Below are positions 8,598 through 17,931 of a DNA stretch of 64,000 nucleotides, one piece after another. The notes beneath the pieces were generated by a model, which made no database searches, was not told the DNA's origin, and was given only the letters and a program-made list of their open reading frames with translations. The position numbers were made by a program, and so were the translations under genes. The stretch lies in assembly GCF_001620065.1 (NCBI RefSeq), contig NZ_LQGV01000001.1, forward strand, positions 930,001 through 994,000. The letters are read 5' to 3'. The DNA comes from Microbacterium sp. TNHR37B (GTDB lineage: Bacteria; Actinomycetota; Actinomycetes; Actinomycetales; Microbacteriaceae). Every line of letters begins with the position of its first letter. The stretch's first letter is position 1.

Positions 8598-9329
8598 ATG
8601 ACCGCTGCTTCCTCGCCCGCCCTCCGTCGCGCCGACGGTTCGCCCCTGCGCGTCCTCGTCGTCGACGACGAACAGATGCTGACCGACCTTCTGTCGATGG
8701 CTCTACGGATGGAGGGGTGGGATGTGCGGACGGCGGGCTCCGGCTACGACGCCCTGACGGTCACGCGGGAGTTCGACCCCGACGCGCTGGTGCTGGACAT
8801 CATGATGCCCGACCTCGACGGGATGTCGGTGCTGCAACGCCTGCGTCACGGGGGCAACGACGTGCCGGTCCTGTTCCTCACCGCCAAGGACGCCGTCGCC
8901 GATCGCGTCGCAGGCCTCACGGCGGGCGGTGACGACTACGTCACGAAACCCTTCAGCCTCGAGGAGGTCGTGGCTCGACTGCGCGGACTCATGCGTCGGG
9001 CAGGGACGGCGACCGCAGGCGGCGCGGATCCCATCCTGCGGGTGGGAGACCTCACGCTGAACGAGGACTCGCACGAAGTGGAACGACACGGTACCGAGAT
9101 CGAGCTCACCGCGACGGAGTTCGAGCTCCTGCGCTTCCTGATGCGCAACCAGCGGCGCGTGGTGTCCAAGGCACAGATCCTCGATCGCGTGTGGAACTAC
9201 GACTTCGGCGGACGCTCGAGCGTCGTCGAGCTCTACATCTCCTACCTGCGCAAGAAGATCGACGCCGGGCGCGAGCCGCTCATCCACACGGTGCGCGGCG
9301 TCGGGTACATGATCAAAGCACCGCAATGA
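8598..9329 (+). CDS. OmpR/PhoB-family response regulator
   Basis: A 243-residue DNA-binding regulator. The receiver domain begins RVLVVDDEQ; Asp67 in VLDIMMPD is the predicted phosphorylation site, with the switch Thr in FLTAKD and Lys in TKPFSLEE. A winged-helix Trans_Reg_C domain occupies about residues 145-243 and ends RGVGYMIKAP. The ATG at 8598 was chosen because an upstream in-frame ATG lies within the repeat-bearing promoter. Its stop overlaps the kinase start by ATGA, so the two are translationally coupled. It probably controls the divergent ABC exporter and, from shared repeats, the flavin operon at 12385-13700. Confidence 0.93.
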   Translation: MTAASSPALRRADGSPLRVLVVDDEQMLTDLLSMALRMEGWDVRTAGSGYDALTVTREFDPDALVLDIMMPDLDGMSVLQRLRHGGNDVPVLFLTAKDAVADRVAGLTAGGDDYVTKPFSLEEVVARLRGLMRRAGTATAGGADPILRVGDLTLNEDSHEVERHGTEIELTATEFELLRFLMRNQRRVVSKAQILDRVWNYDFGGRSSVVELYISYLRKKIDAGREPLIHTVRGVGYMIKAPQ

Positions 9330-10807
9330 GCCGGCGCCGTTCGCGCCCGCATCGCTGGAGCCTGCAGACGCGACTCATCGTCGCGGTCATCTCCTTCGTC
9401 GCCTTCATCCTCGTCGCCGTGGGCGCGGCGACGGGAACGATCCTCCGATCGATCCTCGTCGAGAACCTCGATGCACAGGTGACCTCGGCGGCCGAGCGCG
9501 TACCCGCGGCCGCCACCGGCGACGCGGCGGACACGGTGGCGGGCAGGCAGCCCGGAACGCTCCTGATCGTCAACAACCTCACCGGCCTCACCGGGGCGTA
9601 CGTGGCCCGCGACGGCGAGACCGTCGCGTTGACCGGCGCCAAGCTCAGCGCCGTCATGAACAGCCTCACGGCCCCCGAGCACGGCGGATGGACGAACGGG
9701 ACCGTCGCCGGGGTCGGCGACTACCGCCTGCGGGTGCTGTCGGGGCCGGCGGGGAGCACCTACATCGTCGGGATGCCCACATCGGAAGTGACCGCGCTCG
9801 TCGCCCACATCCTCACGACCGTGACACTGCTGACCCTCGGTGGGCTGCTCGTGCTCGCCTCGGTGATCGCGTTCGTGATCCGCCAGTCGCTCCGGCCGTT
9901 GCGCGCCGTCGCGGACACGGCGACCCGCGTCGCCGTCATGCCGCTCGACTCGGGAGATGTCGCCATCACCGAGCGCGTGCCCGCCGCGCACGCCGACGCC
10001 TCGGACGAGATCGGACGCGTGGGCGCCGCCCTCAACACCCTCCTCGACCACGTCGACACCTCACTGGCCGCCCGACAGCGCAACGAGGAGCGCATGCGCG
10101 CCTTCGTCGCCGATGCCAGTCATGAGCTGCGGACTCCGCTGGCCGCGATCCGCGGCTACTCGGAGCTCTCCCTGCGTTCGCTCGGCCAGAACGGTCCCCG
10201 GGCGACCAAACCGCAGCTGCAGGAGGCCACCGCGCAGTCTCGGGCGGGGCTCGAGCGCATTCAGGCGGCATCCCTCCGGATGACCACCCTCGTGGAGGAT
10301 CTGCTGCTCCTGGCGCGGCTGGACGAGGGGAAGGAGCTCGTCTATGGTGCCGTGGACCTCAGTCGCACCGTCGTCGACGCTGCGGCGGACGCGCAGGTGG
10401 CCGGCCCCGACCACCGCTGGAGCATCGAGGTCGCAGAGGAGCCGGTCGTCGTCGCCGGCGACGGAGCGCGACTGCACCAGGTCGTCGCCAACCTCCTCAC
10501 CAATGCCCGCGTGCACACACCCGCCGGCACCCACGTGACCGTCTCGGTCGCCGCCGACGCCGGGGACGCCGTGGTCCGCGTGCACGACGACGGGCCCGGC
10601 ATCGATCCGACGATCGCCGACGAGATCTTCGAGCGCTTCTCCCGGGCCGACACATCCCGCGCCCGGCAGACCGGCGGAACGGGGCTTGGACTGTCGATCG
10701 TGAAGGCGATCGTCACCGCCCACGACGGCACGATCACCGTGGCGAGCGAACCGGGGTCGACCACTTTCGAGGTGCGCCTGCCCGCCCGTCCCTCGGCTCC
10801 GGCCTGA
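9326..10807 (+). CDS. Sensor histidine kinase
   Basis: A 493-residue membrane kinase. A first helix lies near residues 12-35 and an extracytoplasmic sensor domain covers about residues 36-150. A second helix (VTLLTLGGLLVLASVIAF) is followed by a HAMP linker. The dimerisation domain has phospho-acceptor His266 in DASHELRTPLAAIRG. The ATPase domain carries the N-box NLLTNARVH, DDGPGI and GTGLGLSIVK. The sensor domain has no family I can name. It overlaps the regulator by four bases and ends 24 bp from the convergent RnfD-FNR gene. Confidence 0.93.
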   Translation: MSRRRSRPHRWSLQTRLIVAVISFVAFILVAVGAATGTILRSILVENLDAQVTSAAERVPAAATGDAADTVAGRQPGTLLIVNNLTGLTGAYVARDGETVALTGAKLSAVMNSLTAPEHGGWTNGTVAGVGDYRLRVLSGPAGSTYIVGMPTSEVTALVAHILTTVTLLTLGGLLVLASVIAFVIRQSLRPLRAVADTATRVAVMPLDSGDVAITERVPAAHADASDEIGRVGAALNTLLDHVDTSLAARQRNEERMRAFVADASHELRTPLAAIRGYSELSLRSLGQNGPRATKPQLQEATAQSRAGLERIQAASLRMTTLVEDLLLLARLDEGKELVYGAVDLSRTVVDAAADAQVAGPDHRWSIEVAEEPVVVAGDGARLHQVVANLLTNARVHTPAGTHVTVSVAADAGDAVVRVHDDGPGIDPTIADEIFERFSRADTSRARQTGGTGLGLSIVKAIVTAHDGTITVASEPGSTTFEVRLPARPSAPA

Positions 10808-10831
10808 ACTCCCGAGAGCCGGCCCGCGTGG

Positions 10832-12385
10832 TCAGTATCCGGAGAAGGCGTCCGTCGTGAGCGACCGCGCCTTCTCCAGGGCCGGGGCGAGCTCTGCGAT
10901 CAGGCGCGGCGGACCCGACACGTAGGCGTGCCGCGCACCGATGTCGGGGACCATGGTCACGAGCGCGGCGGCATCCAGACGGGCGCCCCGTCCCCATCGC
11001 CAGTGCGGCGGAAGGGTGGCCGGCTCGTTCCGGGTGAAGACGATCACGGGAACACCGGAGGCCTCGAGCTCATCCCGGAAGGCGAGCTCCTCTGCCTCGG
11101 AGGCGACGTAGACGAACACGACGTCACGGTCCTCGCCCGAGAGCCGCAGATGGCGCAACTGCGACACGAACGGGGTGACGCCGATCCCGGCGGCCACCAT
11201 GAGGACCGGGCTCACCGTCTTGACCGGAAGCACGAAGTCACCCCAGACGCCCGTGACGGCCAGGGACTGTCCCGGCTCGACGAGGGCCAGGGCCTTCTTG
11301 TAGCTGGACTGAGAGCCCTCGCGCAACGCGATGCGAACCGTCGGCAGCTCCTCCGGTGCCGAGACGATGCTGAACTCGCGCCGCGTTCCCCGCGCATCGG
11401 GCCGGGGATGCGGCACCTCGAGCTCGAGGTACTGGCCCGCCGTGAAGCGGAAGCGCCGCCCCGCGCGGAACACGAGCTCGCGCACGGTGGGAGTGAGGAC
11501 GACGCGTTCGACGAGCGTCAGACGCACCGCCGAGCGGAAGGCGAAGACGAAGGCCAGGAGATTGCCCACCAGGAGAGCACGCTCCTGGCCGATGGTGATC
11601 TCGCCGATCGTCAGCGGCCATCCGGCCAGCACACCGACGACCACGGCGACCGCGAACTGCTGCCACCGCCGGGGCGGGAGAGTCAACGGCTCGGAGAGCA
11701 TGAAGGCACCGAGGAACAGGAACGGCGAGGACCACAGGATCTGCCAGAACAGCGACCCGCCGTCGACCTCGAGTCCTGCCGCCTGGAACTGACTGGCGGT
11801 GCGCAGGAGCGCCACCGCGACGGCGATCACGAGGAAGACCGCCACCACGCGCACCTTCTCCGTACGCAGGAGCACGAGCAGCCCCAGTAGCAGCACGGGA
11901 CCGGCCAGGGCCGGCGAGCCGACCCACCAGGCCGAGGAACCCAGCCCGGGAACCCAGATGCTCAGGATCGTGAGCGCAGTGGCTCCGACGGCGGCCGGAT
12001 TGAAGATGTGACGGCCCTGCCAGGCGAGGAGGTACTTCGAGGCGGACGCCACGACGCCGGCCACCGCGATGCCGCCCAGAGCGAGGGGGTCGACCGTGGG
12101 TCGCAGCACGAACAGCAGGATGAGGACCGTGATGAGGGTGGACTCCCATCGCCAGGAGGTCCGCAGCACGCGGTGCGCGACGGCATCGGTGACCGTGCAG
12201 GCGACGGCGAGCACGGCGTACGACGCGAGCAGGTCGAGGGGCGTGGGCGCGAGCACTCCGAAGAAGGAGATGACGAAAGAGATCACCGCCAGCGAGACCA
12301 GCGAGAAGAGCACGAGCCGGTACATCGAGACGCGGCCGAGGACGGCGAACAGGCGATTCCACGCCGCGGTGAGGGAGGAGATCAC
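10832..12385 (-). CDS. RnfD/NqrB-like membrane domain fused to a ferredoxin-NADP reductase-like domain
   Basis: A 517-residue fusion. The first ~280 residues hold about nine hydrophobic segments with the RnfD/NqrB landmark GRHIFNPAAVG. The rest is a flavin reductase module: the FAD motif RREFSIVSA, the nicotinamide motif AAGIGVTPF and a YVSGPP motif near the C-terminus. It should take electrons from cytosolic NAD(P)H through FAD into the membrane. Where NqrB/RnfD carry the SGAT flavin-attachment threonine about 25 residues after NPA, this protein reads VGSPAL, so covalent FMN at that point is doubtful. The GTG start overlaps the apbE stop by four bases. It is last in a three-gene flavin operon. 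Confidence 0.85.
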   Translation of the reverse strand: MISSLTAAWNRLFAVLGRVSMYRLVLFSLVSLAVISFVISFFGVLAPTPLDLLASYAVLAVACTVTDAVAHRVLRTSWRWESTLITVLILLFVLRPTVDPLALGGIAVAGVVASASKYLLAWQGRHIFNPAAVGATALTILSIWVPGLGSSAWWVGSPALAGPVLLLGLLVLLRTEKVRVVAVFLVIAVAVALLRTASQFQAAGLEVDGGSLFWQILWSSPFLFLGAFMLSEPLTLPPRRWQQFAVAVVVGVLAGWPLTIGEITIGQERALLVGNLLAFVFAFRSAVRLTLVERVVLTPTVRELVFRAGRRFRFTAGQYLELEVPHPRPDARGTRREFSIVSAPEELPTVRIALREGSQSSYKKALALVEPGQSLAVTGVWGDFVLPVKTVSPVLMVAAGIGVTPFVSQLRHLRLSGEDRDVVFVYVASEAEELAFRDELEASGVPVIVFTRNEPATLPPHWRWGRGARLDAAALVTMVPDIGARHAYVSGPPRLIAELAPALEKARSLTTDAFSGY

Positions 12386-13248
12386 GAGAACAACTCTGCC
12401 TTACAGTCGGGCGACCACTCCAGGCGGCCGTCGGTGGTCATGCGGACCCACTCCACTCCCCTGTGGTGAGCGAATTCGGGTCCCCCGTCGAAGAAGAGGG
12501 CGGTGGCGGCAGCGTCGGCCACCAACGTGTCCGGGGCCACGGCCCAGGTCGCGGCGACGGTGCGTACCGGGTGGCCGGTACGGGCGTCGAGCACGTGGTG
12601 GAGACCGTCGCCCCATGCCCTCCGGCCCACCGCCGACGCGCAGAGCGACCGATCCTGCACTGTCCAGGTCCCGATGGCGCGCGCCGGGTCGAACGGGTGC
12701 TCGAGGGCGATCCGCTCCGAGTGGCCGTGCACGGCGATGTCTCCGCTCGCGTCCACCGTGAGGGGGCCCGAGACCTCGCCGCGCACGACGGCGACGACGA
12801 GGTCCACCAGCCGTCCTTTTCCGATGGCGCCGACGTCGAGCGTCGCTGCCTCGGCGAGGCTGAGTGCGCCCTCGCCCCACCGCACGATCTGCTGCCAGGG
12901 GCGCGCGGGCGTCGCACCGCGGTCGACGAGCGTGTATCCCGGCCCATACCCCCGCCGGTCCAGGATGTCGCCGATCAGCGGATTGACCGCGCCGTGCGTG
13001 GCGGCATCGAGCTCCCGGTAGAGGTCGAGCAGCGCGTCGGTGTCCGCGGGGGCGGCCACCCGGCCGGGAACCCGCGCGAGCGCCGAGACGAGGGAGTCGT
13101 CACGGAAACGCGACCAGTCGCGGTCGAACTGGTCGATCGTGCGCTCGACGCGGTTGCGGGCCTGCGCCGACAACGCGACGGCGGTGTCGATCTGCCACCG
13201 GGTGCCGATCGCCGAGAACTCCCACCGGCCGACGGCGGCCGCGCTCAT
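12382..13248 (-). CDS. apbE: FAD:protein FMN transferase (ApbE family)
   Basis: A 288-residue flavin transferase that links FMN covalently to Thr/Ser of exported or membrane proteins. Family landmarks are the N-terminal AIGTRWQI, the LDVGAIGKGRLVDLV segment, VDASGDIAVHG and the metal-binding LVADAAATALFF near the C-terminus. No obvious signal peptide is present, so it may act before export, or the export signal is unrecognised. The ATG at 13248 shares a base with the stop of the FMN-binding lipoprotein (TGATG), and its own stop overlaps the reductase gene. The obvious target is that lipoprotein. Confidence 0.9.
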   Translation of the reverse strand: MSAAAVGRWEFSAIGTRWQIDTAVALSAQARNRVERTIDQFDRDWSRFRDDSLVSALARVPGRVAAPADTDALLDLYRELDAATHGAVNPLIGDILDRRGYGPGYTLVDRGATPARPWQQIVRWGEGALSLAEAATLDVGAIGKGRLVDLVVAVVRGEVSGPLTVDASGDIAVHGHSERIALEHPFDPARAIGTWTVQDRSLCASAVGRRAWGDGLHHVLDARTGHPVRTVAATWAVAPDTLVADAAATALFFDGGPEFAHHRGVEWVRMTTDGRLEWSPDCKAELFS

Positions 13249-13700
13249 CAAGCGGCCGCTTCGGCCTTGATCGTCTCGATCGCCTTGTTGAATCCGCCGC
13301 TGGTGAGCGAGGATCCTGCCACGCGGGACACGGAGATCTCGTCGACGTTCTTGCCGACGACCTCCTCCTTGATTCCCCCGATGAACTTCGCCTGATACTC
13401 CTCCGACTCACGCTTGGTCGGGTTTCCGGTGACCGTGACGTCCGTGATGACGTTGTCCTTGAGCGTGACGCTGACGCTGATCGTCTCCACCGACTCCGGC
13501 GTCGCGTACGACCCCTCCGCCGTGTAGGTGCCGTCTTTCAGCTCGGCGCCCGCGGCCGGGGCATCGCCGGAGGGAGACGACGGAGCGGACGAGCCGGGTG
13601 TCGTCGAGGCGGCGCATCCCGCGAGCACGGCGATGCCGACGACGGAGGCCGCGGCTGTGCCGAGGCGAACGGGGCGGGGAACGGCGGTGGTGCGGATCAT
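13248..13700 (-). CDS. FMN-binding domain lipoprotein
   Basis: A 150-residue secreted lipoprotein. A signal peptide ends in lipobox LAGC with Cys29. A Ser/Pro-rich spacer of about 25 residues is followed by an FMN-binding domain starting DGTYTAEGSY. The C-terminal motif VAGSSLTSGGF aligns with the family flavinylation site (consensus SGAT/SGAS), the acceptor here being the second Ser of AGSS. The cell thus probably carries covalent FMN outside the membrane, loaded by the adjacent ApbE and reduced by the RnfD-FNR fusion. AAGGAGG precedes the ATG. First gene of the operon. Confidence 0.87.
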   Translation of the reverse strand: MIRTTAVPRPVRLGTAAASVVGIAVLAGCAASTTPGSSAPSSPSGDAPAAGAELKDGTYTAEGSYATPESVETISVSVTLKDNVITDVTVTGNPTKRESEEYQAKFIGGIKEEVVGKNVDEISVSRVAGSSLTSGGFNKAIETIKAEAAA

Positions 13701-13748
13701 GACGGTCCTCCTTCTGTCGTGCCCGGCCGCATCGCGGGGGCAGAAATC

Positions 13749-13794
13749 ACGCTATCCGGCGCCGGATCGACAGAAGCCTATGCAGGGCTATGCA
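13749..13794 (-). promoter_or_regulatory. Promoter of the flavin operon with two direct repeats
   Basis: Reading the minus strand, two perfect TGCATAG repeats 10 bp apart (13788-13794 and 13778-13784) lie immediately upstream of a CTTCTG -35-like element (13771-13776). A TAGCGT -10 box (13749-13754) follows after a 16-bp spacer. Activator sites abutting -35 are typical of OmpR-family activation. The distal repeat overlaps the last codons of the P-type ATPase gene. Confidence 0.5.
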
Positions 13795-16505
13795 TTTGCA
13801 GTGAACGCGAGGGATGCGTCCGCTCCAGAGCGCAGGTCTCCCCGACGACGGAGGGCCTTGAGCACTTCGACGGCGAGGAAGACCACGACCGAGAGCGCCA
13901 GCGGCAGGAGCCAGCCCGTGACGTCGAGCGGCCGTGAGCCGAAAAGGTCGTTCATGAAGGGCACATAGGTATAGAGCAATTGGAACAGCACGAGCGATCC
14001 CGCGGCGATCCACACCAGGGGATTGCCCCGCAACACATCGGGCGTGAGCGAGCTGCGACCGAGGAACCGGCAGTTCAGCAGATAGGCGAGCTGGCCGAAG
14101 GCGAGCATGGTGACCGCCTCGGTGCGCGCCGTGTCGAGGTCGATCCCCCGGCCGGCCGCGATCCAGAAGACCGCCAGCGCCGCGCCACCGATCAGGACGG
14201 AGACGATGAGGACGAAGCCCAACTCCCGCCGGTTGATCAGCGAGCCCCCCGGCGGGCGCGGCGGGCGATCCATGATCCCGCGTTCGGCCGGCTCGTACGC
14301 CAAGGCGAGAGAGAGCGTCACGGCGGTGACCATGTTGACCCACAGCACCTGCACGGGGGTGAGAGGAAGCGTGAGGCCGAACACCACGGCGACCAGGATG
14401 ACAAGCGACTGGGCGCCGTTGGTGGGGAGGAGGAACACGACCGACTTGCGCAGGTTGTCGTAGATGCGGCGGCCCTCGCGGATGGCGCTGCGGATCGTCG
14501 CGAAGTTATCGTCGGCCAGGACGATCTCGGCCGCCTCCTTGGTGGCCTCGGTCCCCTTGATCCCCATGGCGATCCCCACATCGGCGCGCGTGAGGGCGGG
14601 AGCGTCGTTGACACCGTCGCCGGTCATCGCCACCACTTCGCCGCGCGCCTGGAGAGCACGGACGATGCGGATCTTGTGCTCCGGACTCGTCCGGGCGTAG
14701 ACGTCGACATCGACGACCGCGGCCTTCAGCTGCTCCTGCGACATCTCTTCGAGCTGGGCCCCCGTGAGCACGGCGACCTCACCCGAGGCGAGCCCCATCT
14801 CGCGGCTGATCGCCACGGCCGTTCCGGCGTGATCCCCCGTGATCATCTTGACCCGGATGCCCGCGTGGTGGCAGTCGGCGATCGCCTCCACCGCCTCGGG
14901 ACGCGGCGGATCGAGGATGCCCCACAGGCCGAGGAACTCGAGGTCCTGCAGATCGTCGACCGTGACCGCATCTCCGCGCGTCGCCTTGCGGGCGGCGGCG
15001 AGCACCCGCAGCCCTTCTCCGCTCAACTCATCGATCGCCGCCTCCCAGAAGGCGCGATCGACCGGCTCCGCACCGTCGGCTCCGCGCTGGGTGAGAGCGC
15101 GGTCGAGGAGACGGTCGGGGGCTCCCTTGACGAGGATCGCTCGCGCGCCGTCGGCGGACTCCTGGAGGGTGGCCATGAACTTGTTCGCGGAATCGAAGGG
15201 CACCACGCCGATCCGGCGCGAGCCCGCACCACCGCCGGCGCGCCCCTTCATGGCGACGACTTTCAAGGCCCCCTCGGTGGGCTCCCCCACGAGGGTCCAT
15301 CCGTCGTCGCGGCGGGTCACGTGCGCGTCGTTGCACAGGTCGGCCACCGCGAGGAGAGCGCGGAGGTCTCCGCCGGCCGGTGAGCCGAAGATCTCACCCG
15401 CGGGGTCATAGCCGAGACCGGTCGCCTCGTAGCGCGCGACGGGCGTGATCAAGCGTCGAACGGTCATCTCGTTCTTGGTGAGGGTGCCCGTCTTGTCGGA
15501 GCAGACCGTCGTGACCGAGCCGAGCGCTTCCACCGCGGGGAGCTTGCGCGTGATCGCGCGCCGCCGTGCCATCTGCTGCACGCCGATCGCGAGGGTGATC
15601 GTCACCAGCGCCGGCAGCCCTTCGGGGATCGCCGCCACCGCGAAACCGATCGTGGCGGAGATGAGGTCGGCGAACGGCATGGCATGCAGGAACCGTCCGA
15701 TGAGCATCATCGCGACGGCCATACCGAGGATGACGAGGGTCAGCACTCTCCCGAATCGGGCCAGCTGTCCGGTGAGCGGGGTCTGGAGCGTACCGGCGTC
15801 CCCCACCAGCGACTGGATCTTGCCGATCTCGGTCGCAGCCCCGGTGGCGGTCACGATGCCGCGACCTTGGCCCGCCGAGACGATCGTGCCCGAGAACGCC
15901 ATCGAGGCCCGGTCCCCCACACCCGCGTCATCGGGAACGGCCTCCACCTGTTTGGAGGAGGGAACGGACTCGCCGGTCAGCGCGGCCTCCTCGATGCGCA
16001 GCTGCGCCACCTGCACGAGCCGGACGTCGGCGGGGACCTTGTCCCCCGGGGCCAGGCGGACGATGTCGCCGGGCACCAGGTCGGCTGAGGGGATCTTCGA
16101 CCACTGACCGTCACGGCGCACCTGCGCCTCGGACGAGAGCATGCCGCGGATACCGGCGAGCGCCTTCTCGGCACGGCCCTCCTGCAGGAAGCCGATGACG
16201 GCGTTGATGATCGCAACCGCCATGATGACCCAGAAGTCGAGCCAGTCGGCCATGATCGCCTTGATCGCCGCCGCGCCCAGGAGGATGTAGATGAGCGTGT
16301 CGTTGAAATGGCCGAGGAAACGCAGCCAGGCGGGGGTGCGCGTGGCCTCCGGCAGCACGTTGGGGCCGACCGACGCCAGGCGCGATCGCGCCTCCGCAGC
16401 GCTCAGTCCCCCGGACTCGGTGCCCAGCACCTCGGCGATGACATCGACGTCCAGCGCAAACGGTGCATCGACAGTGAACTCGGAAGAAGTCGTCGCGGCG
16501 CCCAT
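13788..16505 (-). CDS. P2-type cation-transporting ATPase (Ca2+-type)
   Basis: A 905-residue P-type ATPase. It contains the actuator motif TGES, the transport-site motif [12 protein letters not shown] (PEGLP, as in Ca2+ and Na+/K+ class pumps), the phosphorylation site [12 protein letters not shown], a KGAPD nucleotide-site motif, [10 protein letters not shown] and the hinge [11 protein letters not shown]. Ten transmembrane helices can be placed, four in the N-terminal half and six in the C-terminal half. The subtype points to calcium, though magnesium or sodium is not excluded. A TAAAAT box lies six bases from the ATG. It is followed directly by the flavin operon but the two probably have separate promoters. 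Confidence 0.92.
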   Translation of the reverse strand: MGAATTSSEFTVDAPFALDVDVIAEVLGTESGGLSAAEARSRLASVGPNVLPEATRTPAWLRFLGHFNDTLIYILLGAAAIKAIMADWLDFWVIMAVAIINAVIGFLQEGRAEKALAGIRGMLSSEAQVRRDGQWSKIPSADLVPGDIVRLAPGDKVPADVRLVQVAQLRIEEAALTGESVPSSKQVEAVPDDAGVGDRASMAFSGTIVSAGQGRGIVTATGAATEIGKIQSLVGDAGTLQTPLTGQLARFGRVLTLVILGMAVAMMLIGRFLHAMPFADLISATIGFAVAAIPEGLPALVTITLAIGVQQMARRRAITRKLPAVEALGSVTTVCSDKTGTLTKNEMTVRRLITPVARYEATGLGYDPAGEIFGSPAGGDLRALLAVADLCNDAHVTRRDDGWTLVGEPTEGALKVVAMKGRAGGGAGSRRIGVVPFDSANKFMATLQESADGARAILVKGAPDRLLDRALTQRGADGAEPVDRAFWEAAIDELSGEGLRVLAAARKATRGDAVTVDDLQDLEFLGLWGILDPPRPEAVEAIADCHHAGIRVKMITGDHAGTAVAISREMGLASGEVAVLTGAQLEEMSQEQLKAAVVDVDVYARTSPEHKIRIVRALQARGEVVAMTGDGVNDAPALTRADVGIAMGIKGTEATKEAAEIVLADDNFATIRSAIREGRRIYDNLRKSVVFLLPTNGAQSLVILVAVVFGLTLPLTPVQVLWVNMVTAVTLSLALAYEPAERGIMDRPPRPPGGSLINRRELGFVLIVSVLIGGAALAVFWIAAGRGIDLDTARTEAVTMLAFGQLAYLLNCRFLGRSSLTPDVLRGNPLVWIAAGSLVLFQLLYTYVPFMNDLFGSRPLDVTGWLLPLALSVVVFLAVEVLKALRRRGDLRSGADASLAFTANA

Positions 16506-16511
16506 GTCGCG

Positions 16512-16517
16512 ATTTTA
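16512..16517 (-). promoter_or_regulatory. Putative -10 box of a leaderless P-type ATPase transcript
   Basis: TAAAAT on the minus strand, six bases from the ATG at 16503-16505, with no Shine-Dalgarno between. The divergent LRR gene has the same arrangement 30 bp away. Confidence 0.5.
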
Positions 16518-16545
16518 GGCGCGTGGAACCGGGCGCCGCGAACTG

Positions 16546-16551
16546 TATCTT
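16546..16551 (+). promoter_or_regulatory. Putative -10 box of a leaderless LRR-protein transcript
   Basis: TATCTT ends six bases before the ATG at 16558. No purine-rich ribosome binding site precedes the start, so translation from a leaderless mRNA is the simplest model. Confidence 0.5.
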
Positions 16552-16557
16552 GGCTCC

Positions 16558-17901
16558 ATGCGCTCACGCTCGCGGGCCCGCCTCGGCCGCCTCCTGCCCG
16601 TCATCGTCGTCGCGACTCTCGCCGCGGTCAGCATCACGCCACCGGCCGTCGCTTCGCCCGCGGCTGCGACCTCGGCGACTTCCTCCACGACAGCGGCGGC
16701 ACCCACGTCCGTGAAGTCCCAGAGGGTGGGGGCCTACGCGTACCAGCTCGACACCGCCACACGCACGGCGACCGTCACGGGCTGGAGCGGGAAGCGGAAG
16801 AAGGCCATCGCGATCCCGGCGAAGATCACGGTCGGCGACCGCTCCTATCGGGTGACGCGCATCGGCTACGGAGCCTTCGCCGGCCCCGTGACGTACGTGC
16901 TTCCCGGCTACTCTCCCGTCCCTGCGACCAAGCTCACCCTCCCCGAGGGCATCGAGTCGATCGACGACTTCGCCTTCTACGGGAACGCTCTGCCCTCGGT
17001 GACGATCCCGAAGACGGTCACCTGGATCGGTACGAGCGCGTTCGATCAGGACCGGATGGCCGGCGCCAGTGGGTGGACGTACCCGCTCCGCAAGGTGACC
17101 TTCCGGGGAAATGCCCCGCAGATGTCGGAACTCGGCAGCTACATCGTGAGCCCAGGAGGAGGCGGGTGGAACGGAGCTGCGCCGTTCGGAGTCGGGAACG
17201 GGTTCTCCGTGTTCTATCCCAAGAATGCCGTCGGGTTCACGTCGCCGATCTGGGCGGGCTATCTCGCCTCCCCGACCGGTTCCGCCTCGGTGCCAGGAGG
17301 TTACGGAAGCCGCGTCAAGAACTACGGCATCACCATCTCCCCGACGGCGCTGGCGGGAGCGAAGCTGACCGCAAAGCTCCAGGACTTCTACAACGGATCG
17401 AAGTTCTCACCGAAACCCACCTCGCTCACGTATCGATGGGAGCTGCGTGAGTCCGACGGCACATGGCGTGTCCTCAGCACGAAGAAGACCGCCACCCTGC
17501 CGCGTGACAGCACGGGGAAAGTCATCCGGGTGCTCGTGATCGCCAAGGGTCCCGGCACTCGCAAGGCGGTCCTGCAGCTGGGCGGCGTGCGCACGGTGCT
17601 CGACCAGTTCCGCACGTCCCCCACACCGCGCATCATCCTGCCTGCGGGCAAGAAGAAGGTGACCGTCGGCATGAAGCTCCGCGCCGACGGCGCGACGGCG
17701 AGCGCGTGGACCCCCGATGCCGATCGCGTGGACTACCAGTGGTATCGCAACGGCAAGGCCATCTCGAAGAACGGCTGGAGTCGCACCTACAAGGTCGTCG
17801 CCGCCGACAAGGGAAAGAAGATCACGGTGCGTGTGACCGGGATGAAGTACGACTTCGTCGCCAAGACGCGAACGTCGGACGCGGTGACCGTCGCGCGCTG
17901 A
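16558..17901 (+). CDS. Secreted protein with BspA-type leucine-rich repeats and Ig-like repeats
   Basis: A 447-residue exported protein. A signal peptide covers about residues 1-33 (LPVIVVATLAAVSI, cleavage near AVASPA). BspA-type (LRR_5) repeats run from about residue 75 to 165, seen in RIGYGAFAG, LTLPEGIESIDDFAFYG and VTIPKTVTWIGTSAF. Two beta-sandwich repeats follow, recognisable by RWELRESDG and YQWYRNGKAIS with KKITVRVTG. The protein is lysine-rich and has no sortase motif or C-terminal anchor, so it may bind the wall by charge. Role unknown; such proteins are often adhesins or surface-matrix components. Confidence 0.75.
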   Translation: MRSRSRARLGRLLPVIVVATLAAVSITPPAVASPAAATSATSSTTAAAPTSVKSQRVGAYAYQLDTATRTATVTGWSGKRKKAIAIPAKITVGDRSYRVTRIGYGAFAGPVTYVLPGYSPVPATKLTLPEGIESIDDFAFYGNALPSVTIPKTVTWIGTSAFDQDRMAGASGWTYPLRKVTFRGNAPQMSELGSYIVSPGGGGWNGAAPFGVGNGFSVFYPKNAVGFTSPIWAGYLASPTGSASVPGGYGSRVKNYGITISPTALAGAKLTAKLQDFYNGSKFSPKPTSLTYRWELRESDGTWRVLSTKKTATLPRDSTGKVIRVLVIAKGPGTRKAVLQLGGVRTVLDQFRTSPTPRIILPAGKKKVTVGMKLRADGATASAWTPDADRVDYQWYRNGKAISKNGWSRTYKVVAADKGKKITVRVTGMKYDFVAKTRTSDAVTVAR

Positions 17902-17931
17902 TCCAGCCGCGGCGGAACCGGCCCGATTCGT

